NCBI GenBank assembly: GCA_021199235.1
Contig: JAJQIL010000081.1
Span: forward strand, 1-57,304
Length of the DNA: 57,304 nucleotides
Source of the DNA: Lachnospiraceae bacterium
GTDB lineage: Bacteria > Bacillota > Clostridia > Lachnospirales > Lachnospiraceae
Direction: 5' to 3'
Shown here: piece after piece, positions 1 through 7,936 of the stretch
Layout: the number at the start of each line of letters is the position of its first letter
Numbering within the stretch: position 1 is the first letter of the stretch
The notes under the pieces: generated by a model
The model's input: only the letters and a program-made list of their open reading frames with translations
Databases searched by the model: none
What the model was told of the DNA's origin: nothing
Translations under genes and position numbers: made by a program

Positions 1-81
1 ATTTGGGACATTTTCTCTTGTGGTATATAAGGACATTATCATAAATGGCCCATATCGCAGGAAAAGATTTTTCAGAAATGA
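1..81. other. left edge, no gene recognised
   Basis: No start codon with a ribosome binding site and no known family is visible. A short open stretch on the plus strand ends near 85 and could be the tail of a gene lying outside the window, but it is too short to identify. Confidence 0.3.
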
Positions 82-110
82 TTGACGAATTAATTTCCTT
101 GTTTTATAAT
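82..110 (+). promoter_or_regulatory. promoter of tRNA-Ser
   Basis: TTGACG, a 17-base spacer and a perfect TATAAT lie about 54 bases upstream of the tRNA. This is a near-consensus housekeeping sigma factor promoter. Confidence 0.85.
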
Positions 111-163
111 AAAAAAATGTGACACGCAGTTTTCTGATCTGTTGTGTCCGTCCAAAAATATAT

Positions 164-251
164 GGAGAGTTATCGAAGTGGTCATAACGAGCCGCACTCG
201 AAATGCGGTTGTCCTTTACTGGGCACGTGGGTTCGAATCCCACACTCTCCG
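164..251 (+). tRNA. tRNA-Ser (anticodon CGA)
   Basis: An 88-base cloverleaf. The acceptor arm GGAGAGT pairs with ACTCTCC. The anticodon stem CCGCA/TGCGG encloses the loop CTCGAAA, giving anticodon CGA, which reads UCG codons. A long variable arm, as expected for a class II tRNA such as tRNA-Ser, precedes the T arm GTGGG-TTCGAAT-CCCAC. The discriminator base is G and no CCA is encoded. It has its own promoter and a terminator straight after it, so it is a single-gene unit. Confidence 0.95.
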
Positions 252-259
252 TTTTTTAG

Positions 260-297
260 ACAGCGCCTGGCGGCATAGCCATCTGGCGCTGTTTTAT
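260..297 (+). terminator. intrinsic terminator after tRNA-Ser
   Basis: ACAGCGCC pairs with GGCGCTGT, with an inner TGGC/GCCA stem, and is followed by a TTTT run. It probably also acts on the convergent ImmA/IrrE transcript ending at 302. Confidence 0.75.
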
Positions 298-301
298 CCA
301 T

Positions 302-1081
302 TCAGCGGTCAATTCGTACTTTGTATTTATGCCTCAGCCGATTTCCAAGAACAGCTTCTGTATATGGAATCTTTCCGTCATTTTGCAGGCGGCCGAATAC
401 AATACCCGGATCTCTGTTAATTTGTTTTGAAAACTCACGAATTGTTTTTTCTGTGAACTCATCTGTTTCTGACAGAAAAGCAGTATACGCATCTTCCGGG
501 ATCAACATTCTCTGAGCATAAAGATCTGCCTCCGATTCCGATTTATCTTTATTTTCTGAAAAAGTCACGCCATAATCGCCGCTCATGATATGACCGATTT
601 CATGAAACAGAGTAAACCAGAATGTGTCAGCATAATGCCTTCGATCATTTACCATCAAAAGAAGCCTGTTACCTACTTTTTTTGTCGCGCCATTGATGCC
701 GGAATTTTTTAAATTCGGAAGCACCACCAGTACCACCCCGGCATCCAGAAACCGATCCCGAATCGCGGGCAAAAAATCAGAATGATTCTCCGTTTGAGTA
801 AGGGCAAACTCGGTTGCTTCTTCAAATAGTTTCTTATTAAAGCGTGGTGCCTCTGTCCTCAATGTTTCATTAAGGGCAATCTGTACCATTGTGTTAGCAC
901 AAACAATATTCGACAAAGTAATATTATTTGAATAACTCCGAAAACTGCATGCAAGATCCTGTTTCTGAAGCAGGGAAAGTGACGACACTGACAAAAATTC
1001 CCGCACTGCTTTAATCTGTTCATCAATTTGTCTCGGTAAATCCGGAAGATGGAAATTATCCCTGAAATAAGAATAATCCAT
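302..1081 (-). CDS. ImmA/IrrE family metallo-endopeptidase
   Basis: A protein of 259 residues with the zinc-protease motif HEIGH (in LFHEIGHIMSG) and a downstream ESEADLYAQRML segment that supplies the usual third ligand region of the M78 ImmA/IrrE family. Family members cleave or help remove XRE-type repressors. The start is ATG with a TTG one codon before it, and there is no convincing ribosome binding site close to either. The gene is in the same frame as the HigA antitoxin upstream, and only one TAA separates the two. Long HigA-family proteins usually carry this domain fused at the C terminus. It may therefore be the second half of a split antitoxin, translated by coupling or readthrough. 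Family assignment is firm; the substrate is not known. Confidence 0.88.
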   Translation of the reverse strand: MDYSYFRDNFHLPDLPRQIDEQIKAVREFLSVSSLSLLQKQDLACSFRSYSNNITLSNIVCANTMVQIALNETLRTEAPRFNKKLFEEATEFALTQTENHSDFLPAIRDRFLDAGVVLVVLPNLKNSGINGATKKVGNRLLLMVNDRRHYADTFWFTLFHEIGHIMSGDYGVTFSENKDKSESEADLYAQRMLIPEDAYTAFLSETDEFTEKTIREFSKQINRDPGIVFGRLQNDGKIPYTEAVLGNRLRHKYKVRIDR

Positions 1082-1105
1082 CAATCTGAATACTTTACGC
1101 TCCGA

Positions 1106-1390
1106 TTACAATTCCTGATCGGAGATATATTCTGCCCGTACTTCGTCATATGCCTGCTGCAGTTTCAGCCAATAAGTAACTGTTGTACCAAGCATTCTCG
1201 AAAGCTTAGTTGCCATATCAAGAGAAAGGCTTTGATTGCCTTTTAACAAAACACTCAGATTTTTGGGGGTCGTACCCAAACGTCTGGCAAAGTCTTCCTG
1301 CGTTAATCCGCTTTCATCTACCAGCTCCTGAACATAATAACTCGGATGAAATGCGACGCGATCTTTGAACTCAATATAATTTTCACTCAT
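1106..1390 (-). CDS. higA: HigA-family XRE antitoxin
   Basis: A protein of 94 residues with an XRE-type helix-turn-helix (segment LTQEDFARRLGTTPKNLSVL) followed by the HigA/VapI pattern ATKLSRMLGTTVTYWLKLQ. It should bind and neutralise the HigB toxin made just upstream and repress the shared promoter. I chose the ATG because GAGGTGA lies about nine bases before it; a GTG three codons earlier sits too close to that site. It overlaps the end of higB by eight bases, which points to translational coupling. The reading frame continues after the stop straight into the metallopeptidase gene. Confidence 0.88.
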   Translation of the reverse strand: MSENYIEFKDRVAFHPSYYVQELVDESGLTQEDFARRLGTTPKNLSVLLKGNQSLSLDMATKLSRMLGTTVTYWLKLQQAYDEVRAEYISDQEL

Positions 1391-1742
1391 AATGGGCACT
1401 CACCTCTCGAATCTCTATGATTTTAACTACAGCGGCGACTTCGTCTATGTGACAGGGATCAAATCTTTCTTCGTTCTCATCCAATGGACACAGGATGATT
1501 CTCCACTTATCCCGGCGAGACTTAACATCTATCGCAAAATAACCATCCAGCTTCCCGTGCAGCTTATGGAAATGAAATGTAGGCATGGTAATAATATCTA
1601 TAACAACACAAGCCTGTTCCAACGCATTGATTCTGGCAAGCAAACTCAGCGCAAGCTGTTTGTTGCCGCCAAAAAGCTTCTCTGCGGATTTTAAACTGGT
1701 GTACTGTTGTCGGGTTGTCTCGTTAGAATAAAGTAATTTCAC
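1383..1742 (-). CDS. higB: HigB-like toxin (RelE superfamily)
   Basis: About 119 residues, the usual size for HigB-type mRNA interferases. The conserved segments LFGGNKQLALSLLARINALEQA and DGYFAIDVKSRRDKWRI are visible, followed by an acidic C-terminal region ending EIREVSAHYE. The family cleaves mRNA on the ribosome. The start is placed at a GTG with AGGA about ten bases upstream; another GTG three codons earlier would put that site too close. It is first in a toxin-antitoxin-protease operon with its own operator-bearing promoter. HigB before HigA is the normal order for hig loci. Confidence 0.85.
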   Translation of the reverse strand: MKLLYSNETTRQQYTSLKSAEKLFGGNKQLALSLLARINALEQACVVIDIITMPTFHFHKLHGKLDGYFAIDVKSRRDKWRIILCPLDENEERFDPCHIDEVAAVVKIIEIREVSAHYE

Positions 1743-1762
1743 GTTTTGCACGTCCTGTTTTA

Positions 1763-1787
1763 TAATATTACCCGTCGAGTAATATTA
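1763..1787. promoter_or_regulatory. candidate HigA operator
   Basis: A perfect inverted repeat, TAATATTAC - 7 bases - GTAATATTA, starting at the downstream edge of the higB -10 box and covering the likely transcription start. The position suits autorepression by the antitoxin; binding is inferred. Confidence 0.75.
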
Positions 1788-1815
1788 CTATAGTCTTTTT
1801 TCTTTCGGGAGTCAA
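1787..1815 (-). promoter_or_regulatory. higBA promoter
   Basis: TTGACT - 17 bases - TATAGT on the minus strand, about 45 bases before the higB start. The last base of the -10 box belongs to the inverted repeat. Confidence 0.8.
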
Positions 1816-1935
1816 CAAAAATATCTGTTATTTTCACATTTTCTTCAAATACCGTTCACGATTCTATCACAGGATAAAGGTATTCTGTATTCAGCACCGA
1901 ACAGAAGTGCTATAAAATCTTTCTTTTTCATACTC

Positions 1936-1958
1936 GCCGGGGTCCAGAGGATCCCGGC
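1936..1958. terminator. hairpin, possible terminator
   Basis: A ten-pair stem (GCCGGGGTCC with GGATCCCGGC, one G-U pair) with a three-base loop, followed on the plus strand by a pyrimidine run ending in TTTTT. No plus-strand gene leads into it, so its role is unclear. Apart from this hairpin and the next one, nothing else is seen between the higB promoter and 2090. Confidence 0.4.
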
Positions 1959-1987
1959 CCTCCCTTTTTATAAAAGATCTTCACACA

Positions 1988-2014
1988 AACAGCCGGACTT
2001 TCGTTCCGGCTGTT
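1988..2014 (-). terminator. hairpin after DUF362 gene
   Basis: A perfect ten-pair stem (AACAGCCGGA with TCCGGCTGTT) and a seven-base loop about 75 bases past the stop of the DUF362 gene. The T-run in the minus direction is short (TGTTTGTG), so termination is likely but not certain. Confidence 0.5.
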
Positions 2015-2090
2015 GTTAATATCGAAAACTTCTGCGGATTATGATGCCAGCAGATTTCTCCTCGCTTCGGTCTTTTCAGGTTTTATTTCA

Positions 2091-3218
2091 TTATTTTACA
2101 TTCACAATCTCATACTCCGCATTGCCCAGCCCGATCTTCACTGCGTGCTCAATGGAGGACTTCCAGTTGGTGTCCGGCGATACGCGGCCGAAGTGGTCAC
2201 GATCCTCGTGAGTGTGCTGTTCAATGGAGTCACCGAGCATGCTGTTGCGAAGCGGCGGCTGGGCGTTGACCGCGTCGGCGCAGGCCATGTCGAGCGCGAC
2301 CGGATCAAAGGAGGCGAACATACCCACATCCGGCACGATGGCGGCGTCATTCTCCGCATGACAGTCGCAGAACGGCGATACGTCGATGACCAGGCTGATA
2401 TGGAAGCAGGGACGATCCTGACAGACTGCCATCGAATATTCCGCGATCTTGCAGTTCAGGATGTCGTTCGCCTCATCGCTCGCAGGCTGTACCGCATCCT
2501 TCGGACAGACGCCGATGCAGCGGCCGCAGCCGACGCACTTCGCGTGATCGATAGAAGCTTTCCTGGTTTCCGGATTTACCGTAGCCGCGCCGTGCGCGCA
2601 GATCTTCGTGCACTTTCCGCAGCCCACGCACAGCTCCTGTTTGACGTGCGGTTTTCCGGCGCTGTGCATTTCCATTTTTCCGGCGCGGGAACCGCAGCCC
2701 ATACCGATGTTTTTCAGCGTACCGCCAAAGCCGGTCGCCTCATGTCCTTTAAAATGAGTCAGGGAAATAAAGACATCCGCATCCATGACCGCGCGGCCGA
2801 TCTTTGCTTCTTTTACATATTCGCCGTTTTTCACCGGCACCAGCTCTTCGTCGGTACCCTTTAATCCGTCCGCGATCAGCACATGACAGCCCGTCGCGTA
2901 GGGGACAAACCCGTTGCCGTAGGCGGAGTCAATGTGGTCAAGCGCGTTTTTGCGGCCGCCGACATAAAGCGTATTGCAGTCTGTCAGAAACGGCCTGCCG
3001 CCGAGCTCCTTTACCACATCTGCCACCGCTTTCGCGTAGTTCGGGCGCAGGAACGCAAGATTGCCCGGCTCTCCGAAATGCATTTTAATCGCGACATACT
3101 GATCGGTGAAATCAATGTTCCCGATCCCGGCTTTTCTGATCAGACGCTGCAGCTTGCCCGGAAGCGTGTCGCCGTCATGGACACGCAGGTCTGTAAAATA
3201 TACTTTTGATTTTTCCAT
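2091..3218 (-). CDS. DUF362 protein with 2x[4Fe-4S] ferredoxin domain
   Basis: A protein of 375 residues. The N-terminal two thirds match DUF362 (segments VAIKMHFGEPGN and LTHFKGHEATGFGGTLKN). Two four-cysteine clusters, CVGCGKCTKIC and CVGCGRCIGVC, form a bacterial-type ferredoxin domain in the middle, after which DUF362 sequence resumes. The family probably transfers electrons or handles iron-sulfur clusters in the cytoplasm, but no reaction is established. ATG with GGGAGGA ten bases upstream sets the start; a longer frame beginning 29 codons earlier has no ribosome site. It appears to be a single-gene unit ending at the hairpin downstream. Confidence 0.88.
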   Translation of the reverse strand: MEKSKVYFTDLRVHDGDTLPGKLQRLIRKAGIGNIDFTDQYVAIKMHFGEPGNLAFLRPNYAKAVADVVKELGGRPFLTDCNTLYVGGRKNALDHIDSAYGNGFVPYATGCHVLIADGLKGTDEELVPVKNGEYVKEAKIGRAVMDADVFISLTHFKGHEATGFGGTLKNIGMGCGSRAGKMEMHSAGKPHVKQELCVGCGKCTKICAHGAATVNPETRKASIDHAKCVGCGRCIGVCPKDAVQPASDEANDILNCKIAEYSMAVCQDRPCFHISLVIDVSPFCDCHAENDAAIVPDVGMFASFDPVALDMACADAVNAQPPLRNSMLGDSIEQHTHEDRDHFGRVSPDTNWKSSIEHAVKIGLGNAEYEIVNVK

Positions 3219-3328
3219 GTACTGTTGTTCCTCCCGATTTTGTAACTGATTCGTAACCGTCTTATTCTGTTTGTGTACTTCCGTACAACAGGTTATCACG
3301 ACCACAGCTTATGTGTGTTCGGCATTAT

Positions 3329-4789
3329 TTACGCTTCCATCAGAAATGCACGGTATCCCTTCATCGCCTCATAGACGTCAGCTTTGCTGGTGACTTCCAT
3401 CGGCGCGTGCATATTCAGCACTGCCACGCCGCTGTCTATCACTTCCATGCCGTAGAGCGCGGATATGTATGCGATCGTCCCGCCGCCGCCGATATCCACC
3501 TTGCCCAGCTCCGCGGTCTGGTATGCCACCTTGTGCTTATCGAGCAGGGCACGGATCGCCGCGATGTACTCCGCATTCGCGTCGTTGCTGCCGCTCTTTC
3601 CGCGGGAACCGGTAAATTTGTTAAATACCAGCCCTTTTCCAAAATAGGCGCTGTTCTTTTTTTCAAAATATCTCCAATACAGCGGATCGTAGGCCGCGCT
3701 CACATCGGAAGAAAGCATCCGGCTGCGGCAAAGTGCCCGGCGCAGTGCAAGCTCACTGTACTGTCCGGCGCAGTCCATCAGCTCCGCAACAGTGTTTTCG
3801 AAGAAGCGGGACTGCATACCGGTCGCACCGACGCTCCCGATCTCTTCCTTATCTACCAGCAGGCAGCAGCAGGTATATTCCTGCGTCGGTATGCCAAGAA
3901 GCGCCTCCAGAGAGGTGTAAGCGCAGACGCGGTCGTCCTGACCGTAAGCCATGATCATGCTGCGGTCCAGCCCGCAGTCTCTGGCTTTCTGCGCCGGTAC
4001 GATCTCCAGCTCGGCGGAGAGAAAATCTTCCTCTTCCATATCATAGGCTTCTTTGAGGATCGCGAGAATGTTCTGTTTGACCGCTTCCTTCTCCGCTTTT
4101 TTATCATCCGGCTCGTTTCCCGCGGCATCCGCACCGTTTTGATCAGCCCCGGTACCATTTATTCCGGCACTTCCTGCTTTTGGCTGCGGACGGCTCCCGA
4201 CCAGAATGTCCAGATTCTCGCCCTCTATCACGACGCGGGCTTTTTTCTCCATCTGCTCTCCCGACAGATGTACCAGCAGATCCGACACAAAGACCACCGG
4301 ATCGTTCTCTTTTTCACCGATGCACACCTGTACCTTCGTGCCGTCCTTCTTTGCCACGACGCCATGGATCGCAAGCGGAACCGTTACCCACTGGTATTTT
4401 TTGATCCCGCCGTAATAATGCGTATCCAGATATGCCAGCTCTGTATTCTCATACAGCGGGTCCTGCTTTACATCCAGACGCGGGGAATCGATATGTGCGC
4501 CCAGGATCCGCATACCTTTCTCCAGCGGCTGCTCTCCGATCACAAACAACGCGATCGTTTTCTCCATGCCGACCGCGTATACTTTATCTCCCGCCTGCAG
4601 GCGGCTGCCTGCGGCACGTACCTCGTCCAGGCTGCGGTAGCCCTGTTTGCGTACGATGCGCACCGTCTCCGTCACACACTCGCGCTCGGTTTTCCCGGCA
4701 TCCAGAAATGCCCTGTAGCGCTTTGCCAAAGCCTCCAGTTCCTCAAGCTGTTCTTCCGTGTAAGTATTCCATGCATTCTCCTTCTGCAT
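3329..4789 (-). CDS. M18 family aminopeptidase
   Basis: A protein of about 486 residues, normal for M18 metallo-aminopeptidases, which release N-terminal residues from peptides in the cytoplasm using two metal ions. Visible metal-site segments are AHIDSPRLD near residue 95, DKEEIGSVGATG in the middle and NMHAPMEV near the C terminus. An internal stretch around residues 205-245 (GSAGINGTGADQNGADAAGN) is an unusual low-complexity insertion, probably a surface loop. The start is ATG; a TTG sits directly before it, with AGAGGG upstream serving either. It is followed by the YqeY gene, which lies upstream in transcription order. Confidence 0.9.
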   Translation of the reverse strand: MQKENAWNTYTEEQLEELEALAKRYRAFLDAGKTERECVTETVRIVRKQGYRSLDEVRAAGSRLQAGDKVYAVGMEKTIALFVIGEQPLEKGMRILGAHIDSPRLDVKQDPLYENTELAYLDTHYYGGIKKYQWVTVPLAIHGVVAKKDGTKVQVCIGEKENDPVVFVSDLLVHLSGEQMEKKARVVIEGENLDILVGSRPQPKAGSAGINGTGADQNGADAAGNEPDDKKAEKEAVKQNILAILKEAYDMEEEDFLSAELEIVPAQKARDCGLDRSMIMAYGQDDRVCAYTSLEALLGIPTQEYTCCCLLVDKEEIGSVGATGMQSRFFENTVAELMDCAGQYSELALRRALCRSRMLSSDVSAAYDPLYWRYFEKKNSAYFGKGLVFNKFTGSRGKSGSNDANAEYIAAIRALLDKHKVAYQTAELGKVDIGGGGTIAYISALYGMEVIDSGVAVLNMHAPMEVTSKADVYEAMKGYRAFLMEA

Positions 4790-4874
4790 CAATGGATTTT
4801 CCCTCTTTCGTTCTTTGTTATAGATTTTCCTGTCCGTTCCTGCAGTCAGGCAGGAGGCGGTTTGTTCGGCTGTT

Positions 4875-5312
4875 CTACTGGCACAGCTCAGCCACGACCT
4901 GATTGATGACCTTGCCGTCCGCTTTGCCCTTCAGCTCAGCCATTACCGCTTTCATGATCTGGCCCTTGTTCTTCGTCGCCAGCACATCCGCAAACTTCTC
5001 CTGCAGGATCGCCTTTACTTCCTCCGCGGACAGCAGCTTCGGCGCATACTCAGAGATCACGTCATAACGGAACTGATACTCCGCTTTCAGGTCCGCGCGC
5101 GCGTCCGGGCAGGTATCGATCTGTTCTTTTACCGTCTTCATCTCCTTTAAGATGACGCGGTTCACCATCTCCTCCGGGATGTCGTCGCGGCAGCCCTCAT
5201 CGATCGCCACTTTTTTCACCGCGGAAATCAGAGACGAGATGGCCTCCTTGCGCGGCTTATCCTTCGCCTTCATAGCTGCTACCATGTCTTTTCTCAATAA
5301 TTCGATGTCCAT
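4875..5312 (-). CDS. GatB/YqeY domain protein
   Basis: A protein of 145 residues with the features of YqeY: an N-terminal MDIELLRKDMVAAMKAKDK segment, KxxAISSLISAVKK, and a C-terminal helical domain containing LATKNKGQIMKAVMAELKGKADGKVI, related to the tail of the GatB amidotransferase subunit. YqeY binds tRNA or assists tRNA amidation in related proteins; its exact job is not established. ATG with AGAGGAG seven bases upstream defines the start. A family E palindrome lies 15 bases upstream and would be inside the mRNA leader next to the ribosome site. Confidence 0.9.
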   Translation of the reverse strand: MDIELLRKDMVAAMKAKDKPRKEAISSLISAVKKVAIDEGCRDDIPEEMVNRVILKEMKTVKEQIDTCPDARADLKAEYQFRYDVISEYAPKLLSAEEVKAILQEKFADVLATKNKGQIMKAVMAELKGKADGKVINQVVAELCQ

Positions 5313-5327
5313 GATTTGCTCCTCTCT

Positions 5328-5354
5328 GTAACTGTTCAGAACCTTCACAGTTAC
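5328..5354. repeat. family E palindrome, copy E1
   Basis: GTAACTGT - 11 bases - ACAGTTAC with perfect eight-base arms and loop TCAGAACCTTC. It sits directly in front of the ribosome site of the YqeY gene. Four similar copies occur elsewhere in the window. Confidence 0.8.
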
Positions 5355-5457
5355 CCTTTCTTATTTTATTTCTGTTCGTCACATTCCCTGTGATTCGATA
5401 TATTGCTCCACCTTCGTAATGATATATTCTGCGTTTTCTACCCGCTGCAATGTTTCC

Positions 5458-6828
5458 TTATGCAACATGCCCGGCTCCGAACGTCCGGATGTTCATCGGG
5501 TACACGTTTTCTTTGCCCACAAACTGCGCGATGTAGTTCACATAATCAGCGGTCTCCTCTTTCGGAAGTATGCACGCGATCACGCCCGCGAATCCGCCGC
5601 CATGCACACGGCATACGCCCCGGCCGGTACGGTTCAGGAACAGCCTTGTGAGCGCAAGGGTCAGCGTCACCTTCTGCTCCTTCGGGCTGCGGATGCAGTA
5701 GCAGTTCTGCAACCATTCCCAGGAGGAACGCCCGGACTCATCGATTGCCTTTAAAAGCGCCGCCTCATCGCGGTCCAGCGCCGCCTGATACGCGGCGTCC
5801 ACCCGCTTATTTTCTTCAAAGAAATGCAGGGCGCGCAGGATTGAGCGGTCATTATTGAGTTTCCGGACAGTAATGTCCGAATGCACCGTGTGTTTTTTGT
5901 TGGAAGCAGCAGCAGTTCTTTCGTCTTTTGCATCATCAGCCAGCTTCTCAAGCAGTGCCTCCTCACTGGTCTCGCACAGCAGCTTCGCGCCGAGCGCCTT
6001 TGCGGTCTCTTTCATTTCCAGAGGAACGCTGGAATACTCGTCGCTTAAGTCCGCGTGCCCCTTGCCGGTGTTGACGATCACGAGGTCGTAGCCCAGCTGC
6101 GAGAAAGAAAAGTCAACCTGTTTGCAGATATTTTCATCATCTTTCGAGAAATCCAACAGGATCGTACCGCCGACCGCACACGCCATCTGATCCATCAGAC
6201 CCGATGCCTTGTCCCAGAAATGGTTCTCCGCGTACTGACCGATCCGCGCGTAATCAATATAACGCATCTTTCCTTCGTTGAAAAAGGTATTGATGATCGC
6301 ACAGACAAGCATCTCAAAGGAAGCCGATGAGCTCACACCGGCCGCTGAGATCACTTCTGTCGATACATACGCATTAAATCCGGATACCGTAAATCCCATT
6401 TTCCGCGCAACCATCGCCATGCCCGCTACCAGAGAAAACGTCCCCTTGTTCTTCGGCACACGCTCCAGCCTGGTCAGATCCACGATAATCCTGTCGCGGT
6501 ATCCCTCACTGATGATCGTGATCACATCGGTGCCGTTCGGGCAGGCCGCGCCGATCGTGTCCAGGCTGATGCTGCCCGCCAGGATCTTCCCGCCGTTGTG
6601 ATCCGTGTGGTTCCCGACGATCTCCGTCCTTCCCGGGGATGTAAAAAACTGTACCTCACAATCATCCGCACCGGATCCGGCTGTGTCCATTCCGGCTGAT
6701 TTTGACGCACCCGCCGCGCCCGCCGCAAAATACTTTTTATAATTCTCCGCCAGAGACTGATAGCGCGCCATACTGCGCTCCGTCTCGCCGTAGATACGTT
6801 CCAGTGTCTGAAGCTCCGGGTATTTCAT
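5458..6828 (-). CDS. galK: galactokinase
   Basis: A 456-residue GHMP kinase that phosphorylates galactose with ATP in the Leloir pathway. The galactokinase signature GRTEIVGNHTDHNGG is present near residue 67, the ATP-loop motif AGVSSSASFE near 170 and the C-terminal GGGFAG motif near 415. It is longer than most bacterial GalK (about 390), with extra residues after position 30 (an Ala/Gly/Ser-rich stretch) and around 285-310 (acidic, then ASNKKHTVHSD). The start has GGAGGAG seven bases upstream. No other gal gene is adjacent, so the rest of the pathway lies elsewhere. Confidence 0.93.
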   Translation of the reverse strand: MKYPELQTLERIYGETERSMARYQSLAENYKKYFAAGAAGASKSAGMDTAGSGADDCEVQFFTSPGRTEIVGNHTDHNGGKILAGSISLDTIGAACPNGTDVITIISEGYRDRIIVDLTRLERVPKNKGTFSLVAGMAMVARKMGFTVSGFNAYVSTEVISAAGVSSSASFEMLVCAIINTFFNEGKMRYIDYARIGQYAENHFWDKASGLMDQMACAVGGTILLDFSKDDENICKQVDFSFSQLGYDLVIVNTGKGHADLSDEYSSVPLEMKETAKALGAKLLCETSEEALLEKLADDAKDERTAAASNKKHTVHSDITVRKLNNDRSILRALHFFEENKRVDAAYQAALDRDEAALLKAIDESGRSSWEWLQNCYCIRSPKEQKVTLTLALTRLFLNRTGRGVCRVHGGGFAGVIACILPKEETADYVNYIAQFVGKENVYPMNIRTFGAGHVA

Positions 6829-6903
6829 CCTGCTCCTCCTTCATCCTGAGATTTAAAAATTTTTCATGGCAGCCCGCTTCGCCGCCGGATCATCCGGGTC
6901 TGT

Positions 6904-6937
6904 AAAAAGAAACCGCCGGACATATCCGGACGGTTTC
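6904..6937 (-). terminator. terminator of the transketolase operon
   Basis: GAAACCG/CGGTTTC plus CCGGA/TCCGG with a single bulged base and a four-base loop, followed on the minus strand by TTTTT. It lies 60 bases past the stop of the C-terminal transketolase subunit. Confidence 0.85.
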
Positions 6938-6997
6938 CTTCTGCTTCTATTAAATCCTGACAGTCCGCTCCGCGGCGGCCAAACCAATGCGTTTGGC

Positions 6998-7936
6998 TTA
7001 TACCCAGGCCTTTACCTGCTCGTATACACCCGCGCCGTCGAGCTTGTACTTCTTCAGAAGCTCCACCGCCGGTCCGGACTCGCCGAACACATCCTGCACG
7101 CCGATCTTCAGCACCTGTGTCGGCGCTTTCGCGCAAAGGGTATCGCAGACAGCGCTGCCGAGGCCGCCGATCACGGAATGCTCCTCCACGGTCACAACCT
7201 TGCCGGTCTTCTTTGCGCACGCAACGACCAGCTCCTCATCGAGCGGCTTGATCGTATGAATGTTGACCACCTGCGCGGATACGCCGTCTTTCTCCAGCAT
7301 CTCGGCCGCATCCAGAGCGCTGCCGACGCAAAGGCCGGTCGCGATGATCGTCACGTCGGTGCCTTCTTTGAGCACCACGCCCTTGCCGATCTCAAATTTA
7401 TAATCCGGATTGTCATTGATCACCGGCACCGCCAGACGGCCGAAACGCAGATAAACCGGACCTTCATGCTCATAAGCGGCCTTTACTGCAGCCTTCGCCT
7501 CGATGTCGTCAGACGGGTTGATGACTACCATGCCCGGGATCTCGCGCATCAGAGCCAGATCCTCGTTGCACTGATGGGACGCGCCGTCCTCACCTACGGA
7601 GATGCCTGCGTGCGTCGCACCGATCTTGACATTCAGATGCGGATAGCCGATGGAATTCCTTACCTGCTCATAAGCACGTCCGGAAGCGAACATCGCAAAC
7701 GTGCTGACAAAAGGCACCTTGCCGGTCGTGGAAAGACCCGCGGCGATGCCCATCATGTTGCACTCCGCGATACCGCAGTCGATGTGGCGCTCCGGAAATA
7801 CCTTTTTAAAAGTATCGGTCTTGGTCGCGTTCGCGAGGTCAGCGTCCAGAACCACAAGGTTTTCATGCTCTTTTCCGAGCTCAGCCAGAGCTTCACCATA
7901 GCTCTGTCTTGTCGCAATCTTTTTTACTTCTGACAT
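6998..7936 (-). CDS. transketolase, C-terminal subunit
   Basis: A protein of 312 residues covering the pyrimidine-binding and C-terminal domains of transketolase. Segments GIAECNMMGIAAGLSTTGKVPF and GISVGEDGASHQ are typical of the half-size subunits. With the N-terminal subunit it forms the thiamine diphosphate enzyme that moves two-carbon units between sugar phosphates in the non-oxidative pentose phosphate pathway. The ATG lies inside the end of the N-terminal gene (13-base overlap) with GGGGGAAG just ahead, so the two are translationally coupled. Split transketolase is normal in many Firmicutes and archaea. Confidence 0.95.
   Translation of the reverse strand: MSEVKKIATRQSYGEALAELGKEHENLVVLDADLANATKTDTFKKVFPERHIDCGIAECNMMGIAAGLSTTGKVPFVSTFAMFASGRAYEQVRNSIGYPHLNVKIGATHAGISVGEDGASHQCNEDLALMREIPGMVVINPSDDIEAKAAVKAAYEHEGPVYLRFGRLAVPVINDNPDYKFEIGKGVVLKEGTDVTIIATGLCVGSALDAAEMLEKDGVSAQVVNIHTIKPLDEELVVACAKKTGKVVTVEEHSVIGGLGSAVCDTLCAKAPTQVLKIGVQDVFGESGPAVELLKKYKLDGAGVYEQVKAWV

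Noticed and set aside
1-81. End of an insertion sequence
   Set aside because: GGGACATTTTC and GGACATTATC look like short repeated motifs, but no transposase or terminal repeat can be shown at the window edge.
2013-2864. Plus-strand open frame of 283 codons
   Set aside because: It overlaps the ferredoxin/DUF362 gene, whose cysteine motifs are clear on the minus strand.
3311-4906. Long open frame on the plus strand (531 codons)
   Set aside because: It is the complement of the M18 aminopeptidase gene, has no ribosome site and gives a His/Arg/Leu-rich protein with no family features.
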